NCBI GenBank assembly: GCA_016235555.1
Contig: JACRKC010000099.1
Coordinates: 21,262-85,261, forward strand
Source: Verrucomicrobiota bacterium
Lineage (GTDB): Bacteria > Verrucomicrobiota > Verrucomicrobiia > Opitutales > Opitutaceae
DNA: 64,000 bases
Direction of reading: 5' to 3'
Part shown: in pieces, positions 26,901 to 33,058 of the stretch
Layout: the number at the start of each line of letters is the position of its first letter
Numbering within the stretch: the first letter of the stretch is position 1
Program-made: the position numbers and the translations under genes
The notes under the pieces: generated by a model
What the model saw: the letters and a program-made list of their open reading frames with translations, nothing else
The model's database searches: none
Told to the model about the DNA's origin: nothing

Positions 26901-27037
26901 TCATGAACCTCCGCAACCTCAACGATGCGTGGGAGACGTTTGAAGTCTACGGCCCGAACACGCCCGGCTACGCCAAGCTGGCCAACATCACGGATTTTCA
27001 TCCGCTGTGGACGTTCGGGGTCAAAGGGCGTTTCTAG
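23906..27037 (+). CDS. TonB-dependent receptor 2 (carboxypeptidase-regulatory-like N-domain)
   Basis: 1043 residues from the ATG at 23906 (MRAHLLLRRGPSAFFGLLLS), with a signal peptide ending near LRAQ. Residues ~35-115 form the carboxypeptidase-regulatory-like domain (ATGTIEGRVFNP, DGNYRLDGVPAG). Then come AVVKLDAFVVES, INEQRFSSQMKTVVG, and a plug with AEFMKFLPGVAIENGGGNAR and ESPGSALAGSVNMVPRSAF. The barrel ends FGVKGRF with the terminal Phe. It resembles receptor 1 almost throughout. The upstream DNA carries copy 3 of the shared motif. A sulfatase starts 6 bp after its stop, so the two are probably one transcript: import of a sulfated oligosaccharide with desulfation. Confidence 0.95.
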   Translation: MRAHLLLRRGPSAFFGLLLSLIVTAVALRAQPGAATGTIEGRVFNPANNTYVERARLTVAGTNLEAFSDADGNYRLDGVPAGTATVNAFRTGLPLTTATVQVVAGTPAQLTINLGKADDAVVKLDAFVVESKSMDGAAIAINEQRFSSQMKTVVGADEFGQVAEGNAAEFMKFLPGVAIENGGGNARNIYLNGAPTNNVPVTVAGLDLASAGVGGMGRAVAMDMVSINNVSRIEIVQSPTPESPGSALAGSVNMVPRSAFERLKPEFNGSAFVMMRDSEHELGKTPGPTHKETYKWHPGFDLAYTVPVNKRFGFALSFNHSTQYSPQDWVGLTWRGTNGAIDANYAPTTPDKPYLTNYSYRDDTKETGRTSLGVSFDYRLTDRDRISVAYQSTQNYVDFFARQFNFNIQRALSGNFGPTFTRGDTGAPATASYGNVQVTNNAIYRSNRTDMPTLTWIHNGPTWRFEGGFGYSRASNVDRDTEFGFLQGATATRGRLRVNFDDVTYLRPGMITVLDDANGQALDPYRLDNKALTTAASNPRIFRDYRKSAYLNSTRRFDWSVPVTIKTGLDLRIGQRDAFGGTTTFTYVGADGVAAPTPNTPVGNDNGAGPFLDESFSQRTPPWGFTRTDWMSAKKIYAAYTARPANFTINPVDVYNSYTNLSKRAEEKISAGYVRFDAAFFERRLNITTGLRAEQTNIDAYGPLNNPVGNLQKDAQGRPIRGTTIFPAASLDARKLILLERGAHVQKEYLRYFPSLNANYSIRPNLIARGAYYWSVGRPDFNQYAGGVTLPDLTATPDPNTAAGRITVNNVGIKPWKAESYKLRLEYYFEKVGQVSIGGFRRTFSNFWRQQQVTPTPEFYENFGIDPTTYGNYQFFTDVNQPGTYTLNGFETDYRQALTFLPNWARGVQVFGNVSLIHESGAVLGSTAFAGFVPRVINWGVSLTRPKFNVRVNVNFRGRQRLGAVTGAGVESGTYRYAAPRRYVDLVGEYHLTRRYSLFMNLRNLNDAWETFEVYGPNTPGYAKLANITDFHPLWTFGVKGRF

Positions 27038-27043
27038 TTCACC

Positions 27044-28642
27044 ATGCACGGTTTTATTCATCTGCCGAAAAGTAGCGCGGTGCTTCAGCCCGCGCTCGTG
27101 TGGCGCCAGTGCGGGCTGAAGCACCGCACCACGGGAAAACCTTCGCCGGCCTGGTTGGCCGCGTTGGCGCTGGTATTTGTGGCCGCCCTCCACGCGGCCA
27201 CGCCACCCGCGCGTCCGCACATCCTCTTCCTCGCCGTCGACGACCTGAAGCCCACCATCGGGGCCTACGGCGACCGCGTCGCCCGGACGCCCAACCTCGA
27301 CCGTCTCGCCGCGCGCGGCGTGCTCTTCTCCAATGCCTATTGCAACCAGGCCGTGTGCGCCGCCTCGCGCAACACGCTCCTCACCGGCTCCCGCTGCACC
27401 ACGCTCGGCATCTACAACCTCGCGACGAATTTCCGCCGCGCCGTGCCCGATGCCGTCACGCTCCCGCAGTATTTCATGCGCCACGGCTACCGCACCGAGG
27501 GCATGGGCAAGATTTTCCACGTCGGCCACGGCAACTCCGACGATCCCGCCTCGTGGTCCGTGCCCTTCCTCAAGGACAACGTGGTCGACTACGCGCTCCC
27601 CGCGAGCACCGACGGCGGCCAGCTCACGCGCGAGGCCGCGCTCTTCGGCAACTCCAAGCCCGCCGGCGTGCCCATCGGCCAGCTCCCGCGCGGCGCCGCG
27701 TGGGAAAACGCAGAGCTCCCCGACACCGCCTACGCCGACTCGCGCATCGCCACCCACGCTATCGCCGCCCTCCGCCGCGCCAAGGACCAGCCCGCCGAGC
27801 CGCTCTTCCTCGCCGTCGGCTTCGTGCGCCCGCACCTGCCGTTCTCCGTGCCGAAGAAATACTGGGACCTCTACGACCGCGCCACGCTCCCGCTCGCTAC
27901 GCGCCGCACGCCGCCCGACGGCGCGCCGCCCTACGCCGGCAAGACCCTCGGCGAACTCAACAACTACAAACCGTTCCCCGTCGATCCGCCGCTCACCGAG
28001 GAGCACGAACGCACCGCCATCCACGGCTACTACGCCAGCGTCTCCTACATGGACGCCCAGCTCGGCCGCGTGCTCGACGAACTCGACCGCCTCAATCTTG
28101 CCGCCAACACCGTCATCGTCCTCTGGAGCGACCACGGCTGGCACCTCGGCGACCACGGCATGTGGACGAAGCACACCAATTACGAGGAGGCGAACCACAT
28201 CCCGCTCCTCATCGTCGCCCCCGGCGTCGCGCGCCCCGGCATGCGCACCGCCGCGATGACCGAGACGGTCGACCTCTATCCCACGCTCGCCGAACTCGCC
28301 GGCCTGCCCGCGCCCCAAGTGCCGCAGACGATCGATGGCCGCAGCCTCGTCCCTGTGCTGCGCGACCCCGCCGCGAGCGTGAAGGACCACATCGTGCACG
28401 TCTTCCCGCGCAACGCCCCGGCCCGCGGCGGTGAACTCCTCGGCCGCGCCGTGCGCACCGCGCGCTACCGCCTCGTGGAGTGGAAAAAAATCGGCGCCGC
28501 CGACCCCGCCGACCTCGAACTCTACGACTACGTCGCCGACCCGCTCGAAACGAAAAACCTCGCCGCCGCCCAACCCGAAGTCGTCGCCCGGCTGCGCGCC
28601 CTCCTCGCCCAGCACCCCGAGCCCCGCCCGGTCGTGCGGTAG
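27044..28642 (+). CDS. Iduronate-2-sulfatase-like sulfatase
   Basis: 532 residues if the ATG at 27044 is used. The catalytic motif is C105-A-A-S-R109 (VCAASRNTLLTG), the iduronate-sulfatase variant of C-x-P/A-S-R. RPHILFLAVDDLKPTIGAYG supplies the metal-binding Asp pair. GKIFHVGHGNSDD and LWSDHGWHLGDHG carry further active-site residues. Odd N-terminus: residues ~10-31 (SSAVLQPALVWRQCG and KHRTT) are encoded by a palindromic repeat at 27069-27131, ahead of a hydrophobic signal segment (WLAALALVFVAALHAA). No ATG or strong alternative start lies between repeat and signal, so the repeat may be translated as an N-terminal extension. It probably desulfates uronic-acid- or fucose-containing glycans in the periplasm; it is coupled to TonB receptor 2. 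Confidence 0.9.
   Translation: MHGFIHLPKSSAVLQPALVWRQCGLKHRTTGKPSPAWLAALALVFVAALHAATPPARPHILFLAVDDLKPTIGAYGDRVARTPNLDRLAARGVLFSNAYCNQAVCAASRNTLLTGSRCTTLGIYNLATNFRRAVPDAVTLPQYFMRHGYRTEGMGKIFHVGHGNSDDPASWSVPFLKDNVVDYALPASTDGGQLTREAALFGNSKPAGVPIGQLPRGAAWENAELPDTAYADSRIATHAIAALRRAKDQPAEPLFLAVGFVRPHLPFSVPKKYWDLYDRATLPLATRRTPPDGAPPYAGKTLGELNNYKPFPVDPPLTEEHERTAIHGYYASVSYMDAQLGRVLDELDRLNLAANTVIVLWSDHGWHLGDHGMWTKHTNYEEANHIPLLIVAPGVARPGMRTAAMTETVDLYPTLAELAGLPAPQVPQTIDGRSLVPVLRDPAASVKDHIVHVFPRNAPARGGELLGRAVRTARYRLVEWKKIGAADPADLELYDYVADPLETKNLAAAQPEVVARLRALLAQHPEPRPVVR
27069..27131. repeat. Palindromic repeat inside the 5' end of sulfatase 2
   Basis: Arms gcgcggtgcttcagcccgc and gcgggctgaagcaccgc. Same element as 9957-10021. 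It lies in frame within the presumed coding sequence. Confidence 0.85.
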
Positions 28643-28699
28643 AGGGTGTTCGCTGCCTGCGGCAGGGCGGTCTGTGACCCGCTCTGCGGACGGGGAAGA

Positions 28700-28740
28700 A
28701 TTTTCGAACGCAAGGGCAGGTTAAAGACCTGCCCTACTTT
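28700..28740. repeat. Palindromic repeat at the end of the DUF2264 gene
   Basis: Arms gggcaggt and acctgccc around 'taaag'. Related to repeats at 37845-37918, 54280-54312 and 63508-63530. It contributes the last residues and the TAA stop of the DUF2264 gene (28721-28723) and separates it from the convergent sulfatase. Confidence 0.8.
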
Positions 28741-30712
28741 CTGGGAGCGACCAGTGGGAGATTTCCCAGGGGCCGAGTTTCGGGTGCGTGAGTTTCCAGA
28801 CGCCGGCGGTGGCGGAGATGATTTGCCATGGGGCGGACTCGGCGCGGTCGGTGCCGGACCACGAGAGCGCGGCGAGCGTGACGGGCGAAGTGAGGCGGGC
28901 GGTTTTGGCGACAGGCGTGACGTGGTAGGGCGCGGCGACGTGGCGGCGTTCGGCGGTGTCGTCGAGGCGTGTGTCCCATTCGGTGGTGGTGAGGCCGGTG
29001 AGGGGTTGAAGGACGGTGCCGCGGGAGTCGGAGGAAAAATAGGTAGGGGCGGCTGTCCCAGCCGCCCTGGGCTGTGGTGTGGACTGGAACTCAGGCCGGC
29101 TGCGGAGAGCCGGCCCCACCTCCGTGAGCGGCAGCGCGAAACCGCCGACGCGGAGCACGACGGGCTGACGCGGGGTGACGTGGTGGACGTGGAGGAGCCA
29201 GCCGGCGCGCCAGAAGACGAACGACTCCACGCCGGTGTTCACCTGGCCGGTTTTGAAGCCGAGGTTGTAGGTGTAGCCGAGATGCGACTCGTCCATCTCC
29301 ACGGGCACGGTCGAGTGGCGGCCGAAGATGCGGCCGTCGTCGAGTTGCGCGGTGAGCGCGCTGTCGAAGGAAAAGTTGGTGATCTCCGGGAACGCGTAGG
29401 TGAAGTGGACGCCGGTGCGGTAGGAGAGTTTGGACCATTTCCACGCACCGTAACGGAGCTGCGTGTTGCCGACCATGGAGCCGGCGTTGAGGATCTCGAT
29501 GTCGCCGGTGGGCGTGCTGCGCGTGACGAGGCCGGGGGCGCGCATGACGTGGACAAAACCGCCGGGGCGCTCGGCGGGCAGCGGCTGCTCGGGGGCGGTC
29601 CAGAACGCGTGCGCCGGCGGCAGGAGGAGCGGCGTGAAACCCTTCGCGGCCCAGTAAGGAGAGGCGGCGCACGAGTAGGGCTCCATGATCTTGTCGAAGC
29701 GATCGGTGAAGCCGAGGTTGAGGCAGCCCTGCTCCTGGTAGATCGGGCGCGAAAGGAAGAAGTCGAGGTTGCGCGTGCAGAGGCGGCGCAGCATCCCGGG
29801 CGCGAGCTCGGTGGCGTTTTCAGCGAGGGCGAGGCCGAAGACGTTGAGGCAGTTGAAGCGGTAGCAGATCGAGCGACCGAAGGCGGGGTGCTCGCCGCTC
29901 GCGGCGAAGAAGTGCTGGTAGTCGCGGGCGTAAAGCCGGCCCCATTCGCGCCAGCGCGTGGCGCGCGCTTCGTCGTCGGCGCCGTGAAGGTGCGACCACA
30001 TCAGGCCGTAGAAATGGAAGGCGTAGGCGTTGTAGTGATCGTAGGCTTGGTTGATGCCGTCCTCGAACCAGCCGCCGCCGCGGTGCATGGTCTCGAGCTG
30101 GTTCAGGTGGGCGGTGATGACGGCGCGATCGGTGCGGTGGGCGTAGCCGTGCTGCCCGAGAAACTCGAGGATGTGCACGGACATGAAGAGGTGGTTGTTG
30201 TTGACGATGCCGCCGCCGCGGCACGACGCGAACCAGCGCGCGACCTGATCTTTTTCGGCGCGGGTAAGCGGGTCCCAAAGATCGCGCGGCGCGAGTTGGA
30301 GCGCGATCGACATGAGGCCCATCTCGACGTGGTGCTGGTGGAAGCTGGCGTCGGGGCCCCAGTAGTGCGGCGACGCGGGGTCGCTGCCGGCGACGAGGCC
30401 GGCGCGGAACCACGCGGCGATGGCCTGGCGAAACGCGTGGTCGTCGGGGTAAGTGGCACGGGTCTCCCGACCCGTGGGGTTGGCGGGTGCTTGGGATTCA
30501 CGGGTCGGGAGACCCGTGCCACTTTCACTTTGCAGATAAAACGCGGCGAGGGTGAGCGGACGCGCGAAACTCTCAAGGCGGTCGGCCTGCTTGTCGTGGT
30601 CGCTGGCGGGACCGGCGATGGCGAGGTCGGCGGCGCCGGGGCGCATGAGCGCGGCGAGCGGCTCCAGGAGTTTCTTCGCGGCGAGCTGCCAGTGGCGGTA
30701 GGGCGTTGGCAT
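28721..30712 (-). CDS. DUF2264-family protein
   Basis: 663 residues from the ATG at 30712 (MPTPYRHWQLAAKKLLEPLA). DUF2264 is an alpha-helical-barrel family found in polysaccharide loci. Visible family features: YWGPDASFHQHHVEMGLMSI, NNNHLFMSVHILEFLG, GGWFEDGINQAYDHYNAYAF, and late SFVFWRAGWLLHVHHV. No clear signal peptide. Two palindromic repeats are translated in frame: residues ~63-88 (SGTGLPTRESQAPANP and following) and ~530-557 (PALRSRPEFQSTPQP and following). The last residues (SRAGL) also come from a repeat. It is the last gene of an operon with a 2-hydroxyacid dehydrogenase, mannose-6-phosphate isomerase and SSS symporter. A glycoside-hydrolase-like role on imported oligosaccharide is plausible but unproven. 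Confidence 0.92.
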   Translation of the reverse strand: MPTPYRHWQLAAKKLLEPLAALMRPGAADLAIAGPASDHDKQADRLESFARPLTLAAFYLQSESGTGLPTRESQAPANPTGRETRATYPDDHAFRQAIAAWFRAGLVAGSDPASPHYWGPDASFHQHHVEMGLMSIALQLAPRDLWDPLTRAEKDQVARWFASCRGGGIVNNNHLFMSVHILEFLGQHGYAHRTDRAVITAHLNQLETMHRGGGWFEDGINQAYDHYNAYAFHFYGLMWSHLHGADDEARATRWREWGRLYARDYQHFFAASGEHPAFGRSICYRFNCLNVFGLALAENATELAPGMLRRLCTRNLDFFLSRPIYQEQGCLNLGFTDRFDKIMEPYSCAASPYWAAKGFTPLLLPPAHAFWTAPEQPLPAERPGGFVHVMRAPGLVTRSTPTGDIEILNAGSMVGNTQLRYGAWKWSKLSYRTGVHFTYAFPEITNFSFDSALTAQLDDGRIFGRHSTVPVEMDESHLGYTYNLGFKTGQVNTGVESFVFWRAGWLLHVHHVTPRQPVVLRVGGFALPLTEVGPALRSRPEFQSTPQPRAAGTAAPTYFSSDSRGTVLQPLTGLTTTEWDTRLDDTAERRHVAAPYHVTPVAKTARLTSPVTLAALSWSGTDRAESAPWQIISATAGVWKLTHPKLGPWEISHWSLPESRAGL
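29041..29121. repeat. Intragenic palindromic repeat in the DUF2264 gene (second)
   Basis: Arms aggtaggggcggctgtccca and the opposing gagagccggccccacct. Imperfect inverted repeat, in frame, coding residues ~530-557. Confidence 0.8.
30451..30524. repeat. Intragenic palindromic repeat in the DUF2264 gene (first)
   Basis: Two 26 bp arms, perfectly complementary: aagtggcacgggtctcccga plus cccgtg, and the inverse. 22 bp loop. In frame, coding residues ~63-88. Confidence 0.9.
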
Positions 30713-30758
30713 CGGAAAAGAAGAAAGAAGAAACGACGGAAAGTAGAAACGAGTGAAC

Positions 30759-31769
30759 TCAGGTGGAGAAGTCGTAGACCTCGGGAGTGATGACGGCTTC
30801 GAGCGGGCGGCCTTCGGCGTAGGCGCGGAGATTTTTCAGCGCGAAGGCACCGGCGTCGGGATAGCGGTCGATCGTGGGACCGGCGATGTGCGGCGTGAGG
30901 TTGACGTGCGGGAGCGCGCGGAAGCCGCTGCCGGCGGGAAGCGGTTCGTCGGTGTAAACGTCGAGGCCGATGGCGATTTTTTTCTCCTGCGCGAGGCGGA
31001 GGAGGGCGGCTTCGTCGACGACGGCGCCGCGGCCGACATTCACGAACACGCCGCCGGGGCGGATGAGGCGGAGAATCTTTTCCGTGACGACGCCGGTGGT
31101 CGCGGGGATGAGGGGGGCGAGTTCGACGATGATTTCGTTCTCGGCGAACAGCGCTTCGAGCGAGGCGGCGCGTTCGACGCCATGGGCGCGGGCGAGGTCG
31201 GCGGTGAGGTCGGGCGCGAGGGCGGTGATGGGGCAGCCCCAGGGTTTGAGGAGGGTGACGAGCTCGCGGGCGACGGGGCCGAAGCCGTGGATGCCGACGG
31301 TGCGGCCAAAGAGCGAGCGGGCGTCGGTGAGGCCGTTTTTCCACGCGGCGTGACCGGGTTGGTGCATCGCGATGGCCCAGTGCGAGGTGTTGCGCAGGCA
31401 GGCGAGGATGTGGAAGAGCGCGCACTCGGCGACGGTGCGGCTGATCGAGGCGCCCCAGTTGGTGACGAGGAGGCCGCGCTCGAGGTGGGCGCGCGTGACG
31501 AGGCGCTTCACGGAACCGGCGACGTAGCAGACGTAGCGCAGGCGGGGCGGAAGCGCGTCGGGCAGGAGCGGGGTCTTCCAGCACGCGAGGAGGACCTCGG
31601 GGTCGGTGGCGGCGAGTTCGCGGGCCAGCGCGGCGGTGTCGATCCCGGTGGGGTCGAGCAAGCGGTGAGAGGCGGCCAGCCTGGCGACCTGGCCGAGCAT
31701 GGGTTCGGGAAAAAATTCCCGCACCTCCGTGGGCGTGAGAACGGCGAGCAGTGAAGCGGGACGGGACAT
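30759..31769 (-). CDS. D-isomer-specific 2-hydroxyacid dehydrogenase
   Basis: 336 residues from the ATG at 31769 (MSRPASLLAVLTPTEVREFF). NAD-binding motif GRTVGIHGFGPVARELVTLL. The catalytic triad is present in family context: Arg in IVELAP, Glu in DVYTDEPLPAGSG, His in VNLTPHIAGPT. FVNVGRGAVVDEAAL is the family signature. Cytoplasmic. It lies 46 bp upstream of the DUF2264 gene and downstream of mannose-6-phosphate isomerase, on the same strand; probably it reduces a 2-keto acid from sugar breakdown. Close relatives act on glyoxylate, hydroxypyruvate or phosphoglycerate, and the exact substrate is not evident. The gap to the isomerase (31770-31885) carries an inverted repeat built from gaccaagg/ccttggtc words. 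Confidence 0.92.
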   Translation of the reverse strand: MSRPASLLAVLTPTEVREFFPEPMLGQVARLAASHRLLDPTGIDTAALARELAATDPEVLLACWKTPLLPDALPPRLRYVCYVAGSVKRLVTRAHLERGLLVTNWGASISRTVAECALFHILACLRNTSHWAIAMHQPGHAAWKNGLTDARSLFGRTVGIHGFGPVARELVTLLKPWGCPITALAPDLTADLARAHGVERAASLEALFAENEIIVELAPLIPATTGVVTEKILRLIRPGGVFVNVGRGAVVDEAALLRLAQEKKIAIGLDVYTDEPLPAGSGFRALPHVNLTPHIAGPTIDRYPDAGAFALKNLRAYAEGRPLEAVITPEVYDFST

Positions 31770-31783
31770 GACGGCGGAGACGG

Positions 31784-31885
31784 ACTAGGGACCAAGGACC
31801 AGGGACCAGAGACTGATCGGAATGCTGGCAAGGAACCGCGATAGGTGCGGGGACAGCGGTCGCTGGTCCTTGGTCTTTGGTCCTT
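31784..31885. repeat. Inverted repeat of gaccaagg/ccttggtc words
   Basis: Left arm agggaccaaggaccagggac, right arm ggtccttggtctttggtcct. It spans the gap between the isomerase stop and the dehydrogenase start. Confidence 0.75.
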
Positions 31886-33058
31886 TCATGCGGGCGGGAG
31901 GCACTCGAGGATTTCGGCGCGGGGCGCGGGTGCAAACGTCACGGGACCGAGGGCGGCGGGAAGGAAGATTTTGTCGAACTGGCGCAGGCGGTGCGACTCG
32001 CCGCCGGCACTGACAGTGACCTCGCCGGCGGTGACGATGGCGATGGCGGCGCTGGTTTCATCCTTAACCACGGGCGCGGCGAGGTGGGACTTCCGCACGC
32101 AGAAACAATCGGTTTGCGCCGGCCCGATGAGTTCGTCCTGCCAGGAACCGGGGGCGAGTTCGCGCAGACGGCGCGGCCGGCAGCGCACGCGCGTGTCGAG
32201 GTCCGCGGCGGTGAGCGGGGCGAAGTTGAAAATATCCAGGCAGAAATCGATCCCGCGGTTCATGAAGCGGGCGGACTCGGGCAGCACGTAGCCGGCGCGT
32301 TCGAATTCGAAGCGGACGACGAGGTCGCTGGGCTCCTGGATCTCCACCATGAAGACGCCCGCGCCGAGGGCGTGCGGGGTGCCGCCGGGGATGATGAACG
32401 TGTCGCCGGGGCGGACGGGGATTTTGTCGAAGCAGGCTTCGATGGCGGCGAGGTCCTGCGCCTCGATCATGGCGCGGAGGGCGGCGCGGGAGGGCGGGCG
32501 TTGGAAGCCGACGTAGATGTAGCCGGTCGGTTCGCCCGGAGCGGCGGGGTTCGGCGACCCCGCCCTACAACTCAGGACGTGGTAGGCTTCGGTCTTGCCG
32601 CTGGGGGCGGCGAGGAAGCGCTGGGCGAACTCGCGCGTGGGATGAACCTGGAAATGCAGACGCGTGCCGCTATCCAGGAACTTCACGAGGAGCTGCGGTT
32701 GCGCGCCGAGCTTCTTCACGTGGTCGGCGCCGAGGAAATACGCGGGGTCGCTGGCGAGGAGTGCGGCGAAATCGCGCGGGGCCGGGTCGTGGCCGACGAG
32801 CACCTGCGAGATGCCGGGAGAAGTTGAGGGATGAGAGTTGAGGGTTGAGAGCGCAGCCTCCGGCGGATTCACGGCGCGGGTGGTCGAGGCGATCCAGTCC
32901 TCGGCGAAATGGGTGTCGGCGGGGGCGGACGCGGAAAGCGCGTTGGGGTCAACGCGCTCCACCGGCTGCGCGGCGAGCGCGTCGAGCGTGCGGCCGCCGG
33001 GGTAGGTGCGCCAGACGCGGTTGGGCGGGAGGCGGAGGATTTTGCCGCGGTGGTTCAT
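31886..33058 (-). CDS. Class I mannose-6-phosphate isomerase
   Basis: 390 residues from the ATG at 33058 (MNHRGKILRLPPNRVWRTYP). Class I phosphomannose isomerase features: GSxLHFQVHP-type motif in SGTRLHFQVHPTREFAQRFL (metal His), TEAYHVL (Glu/His), FIIPGGTPHALGAGVFMVEI (His), and a C-terminal cupin-like half. It interconverts mannose-6-phosphate and fructose-6-phosphate in the cytoplasm. The ATG overlaps the TGA of the upstream SSS symporter (ATGA), so it is translationally coupled to it. Two in-frame oddities: ALSTLNSHPSTSPGIS (~72-85) comes from a repeat of the 'gttgagggatgag' type, and SCRAGSPNPAAPGEPT (~165-180) comes from a hairpin repeat at 32543-32564. Confidence 0.9.
   Translation of the reverse strand: MNHRGKILRLPPNRVWRTYPGGRTLDALAAQPVERVDPNALSASAPADTHFAEDWIASTTRAVNPPEAALSTLNSHPSTSPGISQVLVGHDPAPRDFAALLASDPAYFLGADHVKKLGAQPQLLVKFLDSGTRLHFQVHPTREFAQRFLAAPSGKTEAYHVLSCRAGSPNPAAPGEPTGYIYVGFQRPPSRAALRAMIEAQDLAAIEACFDKIPVRPGDTFIIPGGTPHALGAGVFMVEIQEPSDLVVRFEFERAGYVLPESARFMNRGIDFCLDIFNFAPLTAADLDTRVRCRPRRLRELAPGSWQDELIGPAQTDCFCVRKSHLAAPVVKDETSAAIAIVTAGEVTVSAGGESHRLRQFDKIFLPAALGPVTFAPAPRAEILECLPPA
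32543..32564. repeat. Hairpin repeat inside the mannose-6-phosphate isomerase gene
   Basis: Arms ggcggggt and accccgcc, loop tcggcg. In frame, coding part of SCRAGSPNPAAPGEPT. Resembles the 'gtagggc' intergenic repeats. Confidence 0.7.

Noticed and set aside
25319..28615. A 1098-codon minus-strand open frame
   Set aside because: Antisense to TonB receptor 2 and sulfatase 2, both with clear catalytic or structural motifs.
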